From Pseudomonas fluorescens (GTDB lineage Bacteria > Pseudomonadota > Gammaproteobacteria > Pseudomonadales > Pseudomonadaceae), in contig NZ_CABVHQ010000005.1 of assembly GCF_902497895.1 (NCBI RefSeq), positions 95,214-159,213 of the forward strand: a stretch of DNA of 64,000 nucleotides. Reading direction: 5' to 3'. The notes below the pieces were generated by a model that saw only the letters and a list, made by a program, of their open reading frames with translations, made no database searches and was not told where the DNA came from. This document shows, in pieces, positions 47,895 through 56,635 of this stretch (the stretch's first letter is position 1; every line of letters starts with the position of its first letter). The position numbers and the translations under genes were made by a program.

Positions 47895-48968
47895 TCAAGG
47901 CGTAATGGCGACCTTCAGCACGCCATCGCGCTGGCTGGCGAACAGCTCGTAAGCCGCTTCGATGTCATCGAGTTTGAAGCGATGGGTCACCAGGGGTTTG
48001 AGATCGACCTGGCCACAGGCAACCACTTCCATCAAGCGCCGCATGCGTTCTTTCCCGCCGGGGCACAGCGTGGTCACGATGCTCAGGTCGCCCAGCCCTG
48101 CGGCGAATGCATCGAGGGGGATGCGCAGGTCCGACGAATAGACCCCAAGACTCGATAAGGTACCGCCGGGGCGCAACACCCGCAGCGCCGATTCGAAGGT
48201 GCCCTGGGTTCCCAGGGCTTCAATGGCCACATCAACCCCGCGACCATGGGTGATGGCCATGATGCGCTCGACCACATTGCCGTCCTTGAAGTCGACAGTA
48301 TGGGTCGCGCCCAACTGGCGGGCGACACCCAAGCGTGCGGGCAAGGTATCGATACCGATAATGGTGGTGGCGCCCATGAGCCGTGCACCGGCGATGGCAC
48401 ACAGGCCGATGGGACCCAGGGCGAACACGGCGACCGTATCGCCAATCTCGACCTTGCCTCTTTGCGCGCCGGAAAAGCCTGTGGACATGATGTCCGGACA
48501 CATCAGCACTTGTTCATCACTGAGGTTGTCGGGAATCGGGCACAGGTTGGCAATGGCATCCGGCACCAACACATATTCCGCCTGACAGCCGTCGATGGTA
48601 TTGCCGAACTTCCAGCCACCGGCGGCACGAAAACCGTGGCGAGTCCCCGCACCGTCCTGAGACGAACAACCGCAGAGGCAGGCATAGCTTTGGCCGCTGG
48701 GGGTGATGGCACCGGCAATCACCCGTTGCCCTTCGACGAATCCAACGACCTGCGAGCCGAGCTTTTCGATCACGCCCACCGGTTCATGGCCGATGGTCAG
48801 TCCCTTGGCCACCGGGTACTCGCCGCGCAGGATATGCACATCGGTGCCGCAGATGGTGGTGGTGGTAATACGTACCAGTGCGTCCAGCGGACCCACCTCG
48901 GGAATCGGTTTGTCGTCCAGCACGATGCGGTTTTTCTCGACGAAGATCGCCGCTTTCATTTTTGCCAT
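47895..48968 (-). CDS. Zinc-type NAD(P)-dependent alcohol dehydrogenase
   Basis: 357-aa medium-chain dehydrogenase. Catalytic zinc motifs ICGTDVHILRGEYP and TIGHEPVG (Cys, His-Glu). The Rossmann domain has FALGPIGLCAIAGARLMGA. The structural-zinc loop is unusual, CLCGCSSQDGAG, with fewer cysteines than the four usually seen; this fits the branch resembling bacterial isopropanol/glutathione-independent aldehyde dehydrogenases. AGGAG lies 8 bases before the ATG. Substrate not known. Confidence 0.9.
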   Translation of the reverse strand: MAKMKAAIFVEKNRIVLDDKPIPEVGPLDALVRITTTTICGTDVHILRGEYPVAKGLTIGHEPVGVIEKLGSQVVGFVEGQRVIAGAITPSGQSYACLCGCSSQDGAGTRHGFRAAGGWKFGNTIDGCQAEYVLVPDAIANLCPIPDNLSDEQVLMCPDIMSTGFSGAQRGKVEIGDTVAVFALGPIGLCAIAGARLMGATTIIGIDTLPARLGVARQLGATHTVDFKDGNVVERIMAITHGRGVDVAIEALGTQGTFESALRVLRPGGTLSSLGVYSSDLRIPLDAFAAGLGDLSIVTTLCPGGKERMRRLMEVVACGQVDLKPLVTHRFKLDDIEAAYELFASQRDGVLKVAITP

Positions 48969-49014
48969 TGTGTTGACTCCTGTCCTTTAAATCTGCGCAA
49001 GGCGTTACCGACAG

Positions 49015-49587
49015 TCACTTGCCAAGATCGAGTTCATGGATGATTTCGCTAAACCCCTCGCTGGGATAGCGGCTGGTGAAACCAAGGTTTCTCGCCAGGC
49101 AATGCATGCCGTAATTGGTCGCCATATCGGTCGAGGCCATGATCTTGAACCCGTTGCGCCGCGCGGCATCGATCAAATGCCCGCCCAACAGGGTTCCGAG
49201 GCCCAGACGCTGCCATTCATCGGCGACCGTTATGGCGCATTCGCATTGGCCCGCACCGGGTGTCGAGGCGTAACGGCTGACGCCGATTTCCAGCAACTGG
49301 CCATCCCTGTGCACCAGCGCGACGTAGGCCATGCGCTTTTCATAGTCCAGGTCCATCATGCGGTCCATCAGGGGCCCATCCGCCTCACTGAAGGTCCCCA
49401 TAAAACGCAGGCGGCGAGATCCGGCAGACAACTGCTTGATGAACTGAAACTCGCGCTCACGATCCTGCTCCTGAAGCGGGCGGATAAGCACGTGAGCGCC
49501 GTTTTTCAGCGGTTCGATCCAGTGTTCTTCAGCATCGTCTGGACAGAAGGTGGCCAGTTTTATGGCGGTTGATTGACCAGTGATCAT
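49015..49587 (-). CDS. GNAT-family N-acetyltransferase
   Basis: 190-aa acetyl-CoA-dependent acetyltransferase. The CoA-binding motif is VADEWQRLGLGTLLGGHLID (about residues 122-141). Other typical strands are MAYVALVHRDGQLLEIGVSR and NYGMHCLARNLGF. It resembles the C-terminal GNAT domain of protein lysine acetyltransferases such as Pat (RFMGTFSEADGPLMDRM). GGGAG precedes the ATG. It may act on proteins or small amines. Downstream of it in the same direction is the alcohol dehydrogenase, 46 bases away, so they may be cotranscribed. Confidence 0.88.
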   Translation of the reverse strand: MITGQSTAIKLATFCPDDAEEHWIEPLKNGAHVLIRPLQEQDREREFQFIKQLSAGSRRLRFMGTFSEADGPLMDRMMDLDYEKRMAYVALVHRDGQLLEIGVSRYASTPGAGQCECAITVADEWQRLGLGTLLGGHLIDAARRNGFKIMASTDMATNYGMHCLARNLGFTSRYPSEGFSEIIHELDLGK

Positions 49588-49698
49588 ATTTTTCTCCCGG
49601 GCCGTAAGTCAAAATGCTCGCAAGGCCTGGGAGTGTTGTACGGCGGGTAGCGTTTGCCGAGCTGATCTGGATCAATGTTTAGGTGTATTGAGCAGCCT

Positions 49699-50613
49699 TT
49701 ACCCACGCAGCCCATAACGCGCCTGATCCAGGCCGAGCAGCAGAGCCTGTTCGCGCTCACACAACTCCACCACATAATCCCACAACACCCGCAACCGCAC
49801 CGACTTGTGCAATTCGCGCCGGGTGCTGATCCAGTAGCTGCGCTGAATGCTCTCGGCCGGCAGCAACGGAATCAGATCCGGGTCATTGCTGGCCATGTAG
49901 CACGGCAACACGGCTATTCCCAAGCCCGAGCGCGCAGCCTGGTGCTGGGCGATCACACTGGTACTGTGGAACACCACCTGCGGGCTGCGGCAGAAGCTGT
50001 TGAGGAACATCAATTCCTGGCTGAACAGCAAGTCATCGACGTAGCCGATCCAGGCATGCTGCGCCAGGTCTTCGCGACTGTGCAGCGGTGGCGCACGGTC
50101 CAGGTAGGCGCGGCTGGCATACAGCGCCAGGCGGTAGTCGGTGAGTTTGCGGGTGACCAGCATGTCGACGGTCGGGCGCTCGAGGTGAATGCTGATTTCC
50201 GCTTCGCGGTTAAGGATGCTGACGAAGCGCGGCACCGCTACCAACTCCACTTCAAGCCCGGGATAGCGCTCGAACAGGCCGTTCATGCGGCTGGCCAGGA
50301 ACATGATGCCCAGGCCTTCGGTCACCCCGAGACGGATTTTGCCCTGGGGCGCACTGGACCGGGTGATTTCCTCCTGTGCCAGCAAGGCCACGTTTTCCAT
50401 GGCTTCGGCGTGTTTGAGCAGCGCCTCGCCGGCCGGCGTCAACTGGTAGCCCTGCGCGTGCTGGACGAACAGCGCGGTGCCGAGGCTTCTCTCGATGGCC
50501 TCGATATGCCGGGCCACGGTGGCATGGGTGGTGTTCAGCCGCCGTGCCGCGGTGAGCAAACGGCCGCTACGTTGTAACTCGAGAAAAAACCGCAGGTCAT
50601 TCCAATCGAACAT
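49699..50613 (-). CDS. LysR-family regulator
   Basis: 304-aa regulator. N-terminal winged helix-turn-helix (DWNDLRFFLELQRSGRLLTA ... NTTHATVARHIEAIE) and effector-binding domain (RLGVTEGLGIMFLASRMNGL). Divergent from the GMC oxidoreductase gene across 134 bp, so it most likely controls that gene and perhaps the transporter after it. ACTAACATTCTTT and AAGCTAACAACT in the intergenic space could be its half-sites. Confidence 0.92.
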   Translation of the reverse strand: MFDWNDLRFFLELQRSGRLLTAARRLNTTHATVARHIEAIERSLGTALFVQHAQGYQLTPAGEALLKHAEAMENVALLAQEEITRSSAPQGKIRLGVTEGLGIMFLASRMNGLFERYPGLEVELVAVPRFVSILNREAEISIHLERPTVDMLVTRKLTDYRLALYASRAYLDRAPPLHSREDLAQHAWIGYVDDLLFSQELMFLNSFCRSPQVVFHSTSVIAQHQAARSGLGIAVLPCYMASNDPDLIPLLPAESIQRSYWISTRRELHKSVRLRVLWDYVVELCEREQALLLGLDQARYGLRG

Positions 50614-50747
50614 GAGTCTTCCTTGAACGCGCCGCGGGGTACAGCTGTCTAAAAACGCACAGCCACTGAGTAAAAACTAACATTCTTTAAGCGAAAGCTA
50701 ACAACTAGGATGAATCACAACAAGAACAACAACAGAAGAGGTCATGG

Positions 50748-52400
50748 ATGCAGCCTGTCGTTGATGAATATGACTATGTGGTAGTGGGCGCCGGGCCGGC
50801 CGGTTGTTTGCTGGCCAATCGTCTGTCTGCCAACCCTGAGCATCGGGTGCTGCTGCTCGAAGCCGGTGGCCGCGACAACTACCCGTGGATTCATATCCCC
50901 GTGGGTTATCTGTTTTGCATCGGCAACCCGCGCACCGACTGGTGCTTCAAGACCGAAGCGCAACCCGGCCTGCAAGGTCGCAGCCTGAACTACCCGCGGG
51001 GCAAGGTACTGGGCGGCTGTTCATCGATCAATGGCATGATTTACATGCGCGGCCAGGCCAACGATTACGACAGTTGGGCCGCCGACGGCAATCCTGGCTG
51101 GGCCTGGAAGGATGTACTGCCGCTGTTCCGCCAGAGCGAAAACCATTTTGCCGGCGACTCGGAGTTTCATGGCGCTGCCGGCGAATGGCGGATCGAGCGG
51201 CAGCGGCTGTCGTGGCCGATCCTCGATGCCTTCCGCGAGGCGGCCGAACAAAGCGGCATTGCCAGCATTGACGACTTCAACCGGGGCGACAACGAAGGCT
51301 GCGGCTACTTCCAGGTCAACCAGAAGGCCGGCGTGCGCTGGAATGCCGCCAAGGCTTTTCTCAAGCCGATCCGCAACCGACCCAACCTGACGGTACTGAC
51401 CGATGTCGAAGTCGACCGCGTGCTGCTGGAAAACGGCCGGGCTTCGGCAGTCAGTGCCCGCTGGCAGGGCCAGCCAAGAACCTGGAAGGCGCGGCGGGAA
51501 ATCGTCCTCTGCGCCGGCTCCGTCGGTTCACCGAGCATCCTGCAACGTTCCGGGATCGGCCCGCGTAGTTTGCTGCAACGCTTGGGAATTGGCGTCGCTC
51601 ATGAACTGCCCGGCGTCGGCGGCAACCTGCAGGATCACTTACAGCTGCGGCTGATCTACAAACTGCAAAACGCCCGCACCCTGAACCAGATCGCTGGCAG
51701 CCTGTGGGGCAAGATGGGCATGGGTTTGCGCTATCTGTATGACCGCAGCGGCCCGCTGTCCATGGCGCCGAGTCAACTGGGGGCGTTCGCCCGTTCGGGA
51801 CCGGAGCAGACTTCAGCCAACCTCGAATACCATGCGCAGCCACTGTCGCTGGAGCGCTTCGGCGAGCCATTGCATGCATTCCCGGCGTTTACCGCGTCGG
51901 TCTGCGACCTGCGTCCACAGAGCCGCGGCCTGGTGGAAATCCGCTCCACCAATCCCCAGGAGGCACCGCTGATTCAGCCGAACTACCTGAGCCACCCTGA
52001 AGACCTTCGGGTCGCCGCCGACGCCATTCGCCTGACCCGGCGCATCGTTGCGGCGCCGGCCCTGGCGCAGTTCAAGCCCAGCGAATACCTGCCGGGCGAC
52101 GCCTTGCAGACCGACGAGCAACTGTTTGACGCGGCGGCGCGGATCGGCACGACGATTTTCCACCCGGTCGGCACCTGCCGCATGGGCAACGACAAGGACT
52201 CCGTGGTCGACGCCCAATTGCGCGTCCACGGCATTCCCGGACTGCGCATCGCCGACGCCTCGATCATGCCGCGCATCACCTCGGGCAATACCTGTTCACC
52301 GACCCTGATGATCGCCGAGAAAGCCGCCCAGCTGATACTCGCCCCCAACACAAGGAGCCTCGCCCCGGAAGAAGAACTGCTCACCGAACCGCACGTGTAG
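50748..52400 (+). CDS. GMC-family FAD oxidoreductase (choline/alcohol dehydrogenase type)
   Basis: 550-aa FAD enzyme that oxidises an alcohol. FAD motif VVVGAGPAGCLLANRLS and LLLEAGG near the N-terminus. GMC signatures are PRGKVLGGCSSINGMIYMRG and GSVGSPSILQRSGIG. The active-site His lies in FHPVGTCRMG, and a second active-site residue is the Asn of SGNTCSPTLM. It resembles choline dehydrogenase BetA, but lack of betB and betI nearby argues for another alcohol. The stop TAG (52398-52400) is part of a REP copy. The MFS transporter downstream may import the substrate. Confidence 0.9.
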   Translation: MQPVVDEYDYVVVGAGPAGCLLANRLSANPEHRVLLLEAGGRDNYPWIHIPVGYLFCIGNPRTDWCFKTEAQPGLQGRSLNYPRGKVLGGCSSINGMIYMRGQANDYDSWAADGNPGWAWKDVLPLFRQSENHFAGDSEFHGAAGEWRIERQRLSWPILDAFREAAEQSGIASIDDFNRGDNEGCGYFQVNQKAGVRWNAAKAFLKPIRNRPNLTVLTDVEVDRVLLENGRASAVSARWQGQPRTWKARREIVLCAGSVGSPSILQRSGIGPRSLLQRLGIGVAHELPGVGGNLQDHLQLRLIYKLQNARTLNQIAGSLWGKMGMGLRYLYDRSGPLSMAPSQLGAFARSGPEQTSANLEYHAQPLSLERFGEPLHAFPAFTASVCDLRPQSRGLVEIRSTNPQEAPLIQPNYLSHPEDLRVAADAIRLTRRIVAAPALAQFKPSEYLPGDALQTDEQLFDAAARIGTTIFHPVGTCRMGNDKDSVVDAQLRVHGIPGLRIADASIMPRITSGNTCSPTLMIAEKAAQLILAPNTRSLAPEEELLTEPHV

Positions 52401-52657
52401 GAGCTGCCGCAGGCTGCGATCTTTTCAACGGTCACCACGGTGCCGGGACTGGCGCGAAGATCAAAAGATCGCAGCCTGCGGCAGCTCCTACACAGGCTGC
52501 GATCTTTTCAGCGGTCACCACGTTGCCAGGACTGGCGCGAAGATCAAAAGATCGCAGCCTGCGGCAGCTCCTGCGCAGGCTGCGATCTTTTCAGCGGTCA
52601 CCACGTTGCCAGGACTGGCGCGAAGATCAAAAGATCGCAGCCTGCGGCAGCTCCTAC
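52397..52657. repeat. Array of REP sequences with an 83-bp tandem unit
   Basis: After an initial forward REP (52397-52425), an 83-bp unit is repeated: GACTGGCGCGAAGATCAAAA, a reverse REP copy, a partial forward core (CAGGCTGCGATCTTTTCA) and GCGGTCACCACGTTGCCAG. Units begin near 52440, 52523 and 52606 and are nearly identical, with a single T/G change in CTCCTACACAGG versus CTCCTGCGCAGG. Because 83 is not a multiple of three, all frames carry a repetitive pseudo-peptide; none is a gene. The array fills most of the 347-bp gap before the MFS gene. Confidence 0.93.
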
Positions 52658-52747
52658 ACAGATTTCATCAGGCAATACCGACATCGTGGCGCCGAACATC
52701 GCGGCGACAGTGGAACAACAAAAACAATCACTGTAAGGGATACCGAT

Positions 52748-54370
52748 ATGTCAGAACATGCTCAACCCCTGGACGCGACACTTGGCGCGACCACCAGCAA
52801 GGAAACCCAGAAAGTCATCTTCGCCTCGTCCCTGGGGACGGTGTTCGAGTGGTATGACTTCTTCCTCTACGGCGCCCTCGCGGCGGTCATCAGCAAACAG
52901 TTTTTCGCCGGGGTCAACGACACCACCGCGTTCATCTTTGCCTTGATGGCGTTCGCCGCGGGCTTCATCGTGCGGCCGTTCGGTGCGCTGGTATTCGGCC
53001 GCCTGGGGGACATGATCGGGCGCAAGTACACCTTCCTCGCGACCATCATCCTCATGGGCCTGGCCACCTTCTGTGTCGGCCTGCTACCGACCTATTCGAG
53101 CATCGGCATCGCCGCACCGATCATCCTGGTGGTGCTGCGCATGCTCCAGGGCCTGGCCCTGGGCGGTGAATACGGCGGCGCGGCAACCTACGTCGCCGAG
53201 CACGCTCCGGCCGGCAAGCGCGGATTCCACACCAGCTGGATTCAGTCCACCGCGACCCTTGGCCTGCTGCTGTCGCTGCTGGTGGTGCTCGGTTGCCGCT
53301 ACTTCACCGGCGATCAGTTCGAAGTCTGGGGCTGGCGCATCCCTTTCCTGTTTTCGATCGTGCTGCTGGGGATTTCCACCTGGATTCGCCTGAGCCTGCA
53401 TGAGTCGCCGGCCTTCCTGAAAATGAAGGAAGAAGGCAAGATCTCCAAGGCGCCGATCCGCGAGTCCTTCGGCAAATGGGAAAACCTCAAGATTGTGCTG
53501 ATCGCGCTGTTCAGCATCAACGCAGGCCAAGCGGTGACCTTCTATGCCGCACAGTTTTACACGCTGTTCTTCCTCACCCAGTTCCTGAAAATGGACCCGG
53601 CCCTGGCCAACGGCCTGCTGATCGTCAGCGTGGTGATCGGTGCGCCGTTCTTCATCTTCTTTGGCTGGCTGTCGGACAAGGTCGGGCGTAAGCCGATCCT
53701 GATGCTCGGCCTGTTGCTGGCGACCGTGTTGTACTTCCCGATCTTCAAATCCATTGCCCACTACGCCAACCCGGCAATCGATCTGGCCAGCCGTCAGGCA
53801 CCGATCACCGTGCTGGCCGACCCGGCCACCTGCACCTTCCAGTTCGACCCGGTGGGCAAGGCGCGTTTCGACAGCCCGTGCGACAAGGTCAAGACCTTCC
53901 TGGTTAAACAGGGCCTGCCCTACAGCAGCGCAGCGGCACCGGCCGGCAGCGGTGTCCAGGTGAGCATCGGTGACGTGCGCATCGACGGTTACGACGAAGC
54001 CGCACTGCGTGGCGCAGTGACCCTGGCGGGTTATCCGCAACGGGCGGACACCCAGCAGGTCAACAAACCGATGATCGTCGCGCTGATGGTCGCCCTGACC
54101 TGTATCGCCGCCATGTGCTACGGCCCGCTGGCGGCGCTGATGGTCGAGCTGTTCCCGACCCGCATCCGCTACACCTCCATGTCCCTGCCCTACCACATCG
54201 GCAACGGCTGGTTCGGCGGCTTCCTGCCCACCGTGTCCTTCGCGCTGGTGGTGTACACCGGCGATATCTTCTACGGGCTGTGGTACCCGGTGGCGATCAC
54301 CGGAGTGAGTTTGATCGTGGGCATGGTCTGCCTGCGGGAAACCAAAAACGTCGATATCGACAAAAACTGA
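52748..54370 (+). CDS. MFS transporter (metabolite:H+ symporter type) with a large insert
   Basis: 540-aa inner-membrane transporter of the MHS group (ShiA/ProP/KgtP-like). 12 helices. TVFEWYDFFLYGALAAVIS in helix 1, GRLGDMIGRKYTF between helices 2 and 3, and LGGEYGGAATYVAEHAP are group signatures. A soluble insert of about 100 residues (about 345-445, with a pair of cysteines) lies between helices 8 and 9, probably periplasmic. The start at 52748 follows AAGGGA. It likely imports an organic acid or the substrate of the GMC enzyme next door (inference). Confidence 0.92.
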   Translation: MSEHAQPLDATLGATTSKETQKVIFASSLGTVFEWYDFFLYGALAAVISKQFFAGVNDTTAFIFALMAFAAGFIVRPFGALVFGRLGDMIGRKYTFLATIILMGLATFCVGLLPTYSSIGIAAPIILVVLRMLQGLALGGEYGGAATYVAEHAPAGKRGFHTSWIQSTATLGLLLSLLVVLGCRYFTGDQFEVWGWRIPFLFSIVLLGISTWIRLSLHESPAFLKMKEEGKISKAPIRESFGKWENLKIVLIALFSINAGQAVTFYAAQFYTLFFLTQFLKMDPALANGLLIVSVVIGAPFFIFFGWLSDKVGRKPILMLGLLLATVLYFPIFKSIAHYANPAIDLASRQAPITVLADPATCTFQFDPVGKARFDSPCDKVKTFLVKQGLPYSSAAAPAGSGVQVSIGDVRIDGYDEAALRGAVTLAGYPQRADTQQVNKPMIVALMVALTCIAAMCYGPLAALMVELFPTRIRYTSMSLPYHIGNGWFGGFLPTVSFALVVYTGDIFYGLWYPVAITGVSLIVGMVCLRETKNVDIDKN

Positions 54371-54908
54371 GAACCTTGCCCCTGGGGTTGCATCTGTCTA
54401 ACAAGCACCTCAGGGGCGAGGCCGAGGCTACGCGGGGCTTTTATGTAGTGCATAAAAATATTCACTACAAAAGCATTGACGACTCGGTTGTCGTTTTGCA
54501 TTATCGACTCGTCTCTCGGATCGGGAGAGCTGGCATGGGATTACGAACACGCTCGACAGACCGCCGAGCTGTTCCTTGATATGTACTGCCCACAAGGCAG
54601 ATTGATGAAGCTGATCTGGCAGGACCGTCCAGTACAGGGACGAGAAGCGCTGGCGAGACGTCCTCATGATGCTTGTGGCTGACCTTGTAACGGTCAGCAC
54701 GGGCATCCGGATTTACGCTGCTTCTCCTCGTTGTGACGGTACCCCGTAGTCGCTTTTCATCAATGCTACATCCATCAAGCCCAAGGCTGGATCTGCACCT
54801 GACGGGCACCCTGCCCCGATTGTGCTTCAGGAAACGATTGGCTGATTTGGCAACATCTTTTCAGCGAACCAACCAGACAAGATCAACGAGTGGTCAAGGG
54901 GCTTACCA
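54371..54908. other. 538-bp gap with hairpins and a doubtful gene fragment
   Basis: GCCCCTGGGGT / ACCTCAGGGGC at about 54378-54417 can form a hairpin but has no T run. TGTAGTG (54444-54450) and CACTACA (54463-54469) form an inverted repeat. From about 54515 to 54682 the plus strand is open with Pseudomonas-like codons and reads WDYEHARQTAELFLDMYC, but has no ATG at the front and only a TTG at 54476. It may be a fragment of a lost gene. The rest shows nothing recognisable. Confidence 0.35.
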
Positions 54909-55238
54909 ATGAATCTGAACAATCAACCCACTATTGATGAACTGGCTCGACTGTTCGCATCGCACAAAGACAACCACGATAGCCACGTACTGTGGATCTG
55001 CAAGTCGGGTGAAGTGCATATCGATTGCCTCGCGCCCCACTCGCAGGAAAGTGAATTCGAGAAGGCCCATCAAAGCATGCTCGCCCGTCTCAGAATGTAT
55101 CGTCGAGGCCAGGGCTATGTCGGCAAGAAAGCGGCAGCGGACAAGGACTTCATAGGCCAGGTCTTTCAGACCCTGAGCCAGGAATGGAAACTGCTGCAGA
55201 ATCAGTCCGGCGTGAATCTGCTGGACCGCTACTGCTGA
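54909..55238 (+). CDS. Small conserved Pseudomonas hypothetical protein
   Basis: 109-aa soluble protein, no signal peptide or membrane segment, start preceded by AAGGGG. The sequence NQPTIDELARLFASHKD, HVLWICKSGEVHIDCL, then ARLRMYRRGQGYVGKKAA looks like a hypothetical family I have the impression is common in Pseudomonas, but I cannot give a function. A strong terminator follows, which supports a real, separately transcribed gene. Confidence 0.7.
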   Translation: MNLNNQPTIDELARLFASHKDNHDSHVLWICKSGEVHIDCLAPHSQESEFEKAHQSMLARLRMYRRGQGYVGKKAAADKDFIGQVFQTLSQEWKLLQNQSGVNLLDRYC

Positions 55239-55307
55239 GTACCCTTGCAGTATCGCTGGTCACTTGAGCGTCAGGCTGGCCAAAGACACCCGCACCTGAG
55301 AACCCCC

Positions 55308-55353
55308 AAAACGGCGGCCGCTTTCATTTGAATGAAAGCGGCCGCGCTGTTTT
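55308..55353. terminator. Terminator hairpin after the small hypothetical gene
   Basis: GCGGCCGCTTTCAT and ATGAAAGCGGCCGC form a perfect 14-bp stem with a TTGA loop, flanked by AAAACGGC and GCTGTTTT. The A/T tails allow it to work in either direction. The AT-rich 275 bases after it, up to 55629, are the promoter region of the lysozyme-like gene and hold no other gene. Confidence 0.88.
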
Positions 55354-55629
55354 GACCTCCTGCCGGTTATCCCCTGCCATGGGCATTCGGTTATTGTCGA
55401 GCCTGGAGCGAATTCAAATCCACATAGAACCCAATCAATAATGAATCATCAGTGTTAAGTGCACGATACAAGTTGTATCAACTCTTTTGCACAATAGACA
55501 CTTATAACAATACTTTTTCAGCCCTTGGTCAATTCAACTGACCTCGCCTGCCATTTGCACGAGCTAGTATTTAAATACTGGACCCAACAACACTCTCACT
55601 TATTACTTATAACAAAAGTGAGGCACAAA

Positions 55630-56436
55630 ATGGCAATATTAAAATTAACTCCGGCACTGCGGGCTGAATATCAAACGCTGTTCAATAACTGCCTGATCCG
55701 GCCGGATCGCATGGCCATCGTCAATACCTTGGTCGAGCGCCTGAATCAGCACCGAGACACTTACCAAAGCGTTGCCAACGAGGTCGGCGTCCCCTGGGGC
55801 TTTGTGGCGGTCATTCACAACATGGAGGCCAGCCAGCGTTTCGACGGACACTTGCATAATGGCGACCCGCTCACGGCCCGTACCTTTCATGTTCCGGCAG
55901 GCCGGCCGGCCAAGGGCAATCCGCCGTTCAAGTGGGCTGAAAGCGCAGCCGATGCCTTGCGCATGAAAAAGCTCGGCCCCGCGACCGACTGGACGCTGCC
56001 TGGCACCTTGTTTCAACTGGAACTGTTCAACGGCACAGGTTATCGGCGTTTTCATCCGCACGTGTTGACGCCTTACCTATGGAGTTTTTCCAATCACTAC
56101 AAAAGCGGCAAGTACATTGCCGACGGCACCTGGTCGGAAACCGCAGTCTCGGCCCAATGTGGTGCGGCCGTATTGTTGCGGCGCATGGCGGAGAACGGAT
56201 TCCTCGACTTCGAAGATCAGCCGACCCCTGTTGAAGGTGCCCGGCCAATCATCGTGAATCACTCCAACAAGAAACCCACCGATCCCGCCGAACTGGCAAA
56301 AGCCATCGCCTTGCAGAACTGGTTGAATACTTTCCCGGGGATCTTCGTCAAAGTCGACGGCGCCCCCGGTGATCGCACGTCAGCGGCGTTTTTCAAAGTG
56401 ACAGGGCGGTTTCTGCCGGGAGATCCCAGGGGGTAG
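55630..56436 (+). CDS. Lysozyme-like (COG5526-type) peptidoglycan hydrolase
   Basis: 268-aa protein. The core, FVAVIHNMEASQRFDGHLHN then GDPLTARTFHVPAGRP, with PYLWSFSNHYKSGKYIADG later, is the pattern of bacterial 'lysozyme family' muramidases, with the catalytic Glu probably in HNMEAS. A C-terminal part of ~70 residues may bind peptidoglycan. There is no signal peptide, so export by another route, such as type VI secretion, would be needed if it acts on foreign cells. It converges on the vgrG-island genes, and its 3' end overlaps a truncated membrane gene. GTGAGG precedes the ATG; the frame opens earlier at 55525. No immunity gene is obvious beside it. Confidence 0.75.
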   Translation: MAILKLTPALRAEYQTLFNNCLIRPDRMAIVNTLVERLNQHRDTYQSVANEVGVPWGFVAVIHNMEASQRFDGHLHNGDPLTARTFHVPAGRPAKGNPPFKWAESAADALRMKKLGPATDWTLPGTLFQLELFNGTGYRRFHPHVLTPYLWSFSNHYKSGKYIADGTWSETAVSAQCGAAVLLRRMAENGFLDFEDQPTPVEGARPIIVNHSNKKPTDPAELAKAIALQNWLNTFPGIFVKVDGAPGDRTSAAFFKVTGRFLPGDPRG

Positions 56437-56626
56437 TAAGGTTTGGGGTGAGGCCTGCGAGGGCCATGCTTGGGCGCACCGGGCAATTCCAAATCATTTG
56501 CCGGTCACTGCCGGCCGCAAGACCCAGCGATTCAGGGGAGTCCCAAACCAACACACCCAGGATCACACCGGTCAGCAACAGCAGGCCAACCAACACACCC
56601 ATCCCTACAGAGCGTCGAAACTGCAT
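56393..56626 (-). pseudogene. Truncated N-terminus of a membrane protein in the vgrG island
   Basis: 77-residue frame whose first ~45 residues are convincing: QFRRSVGMGVLVGLLLLTGV, one membrane helix, and a good AGGAA ribosome site. It starts 10 bases after the stop of the 410-aa gene. The rest (from about NCPVRPSM) reads through intergenic bases and the end of the convergent lysozyme-like gene, so a longer gene seems to have been cut off. It could still be made as a small membrane protein. Confidence 0.55.
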
Positions 56627-56635
56627 TCGAGATTC

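Noticed and set aside
52397..52657. CRISPR array
   Set aside because: Repeats are spaced regularly (83 bp), but the spacers are also repeated and the repeat is the genome-wide REP palindrome. No cas genes are present.
52440..52736. Repetitive small proteins starting GLARRSKDRSLRQLL
   Set aside because: They are translations of the 83-bp REP array. The unit is not a multiple of three, so the same peptide appears in all frames.
54476..54682. Small gene with WDYEHARQTAELFLDMYC
   Set aside because: Codons look plausible, but it lacks an ATG and a ribosome site. It is kept only as a possible fragment in the gap description.
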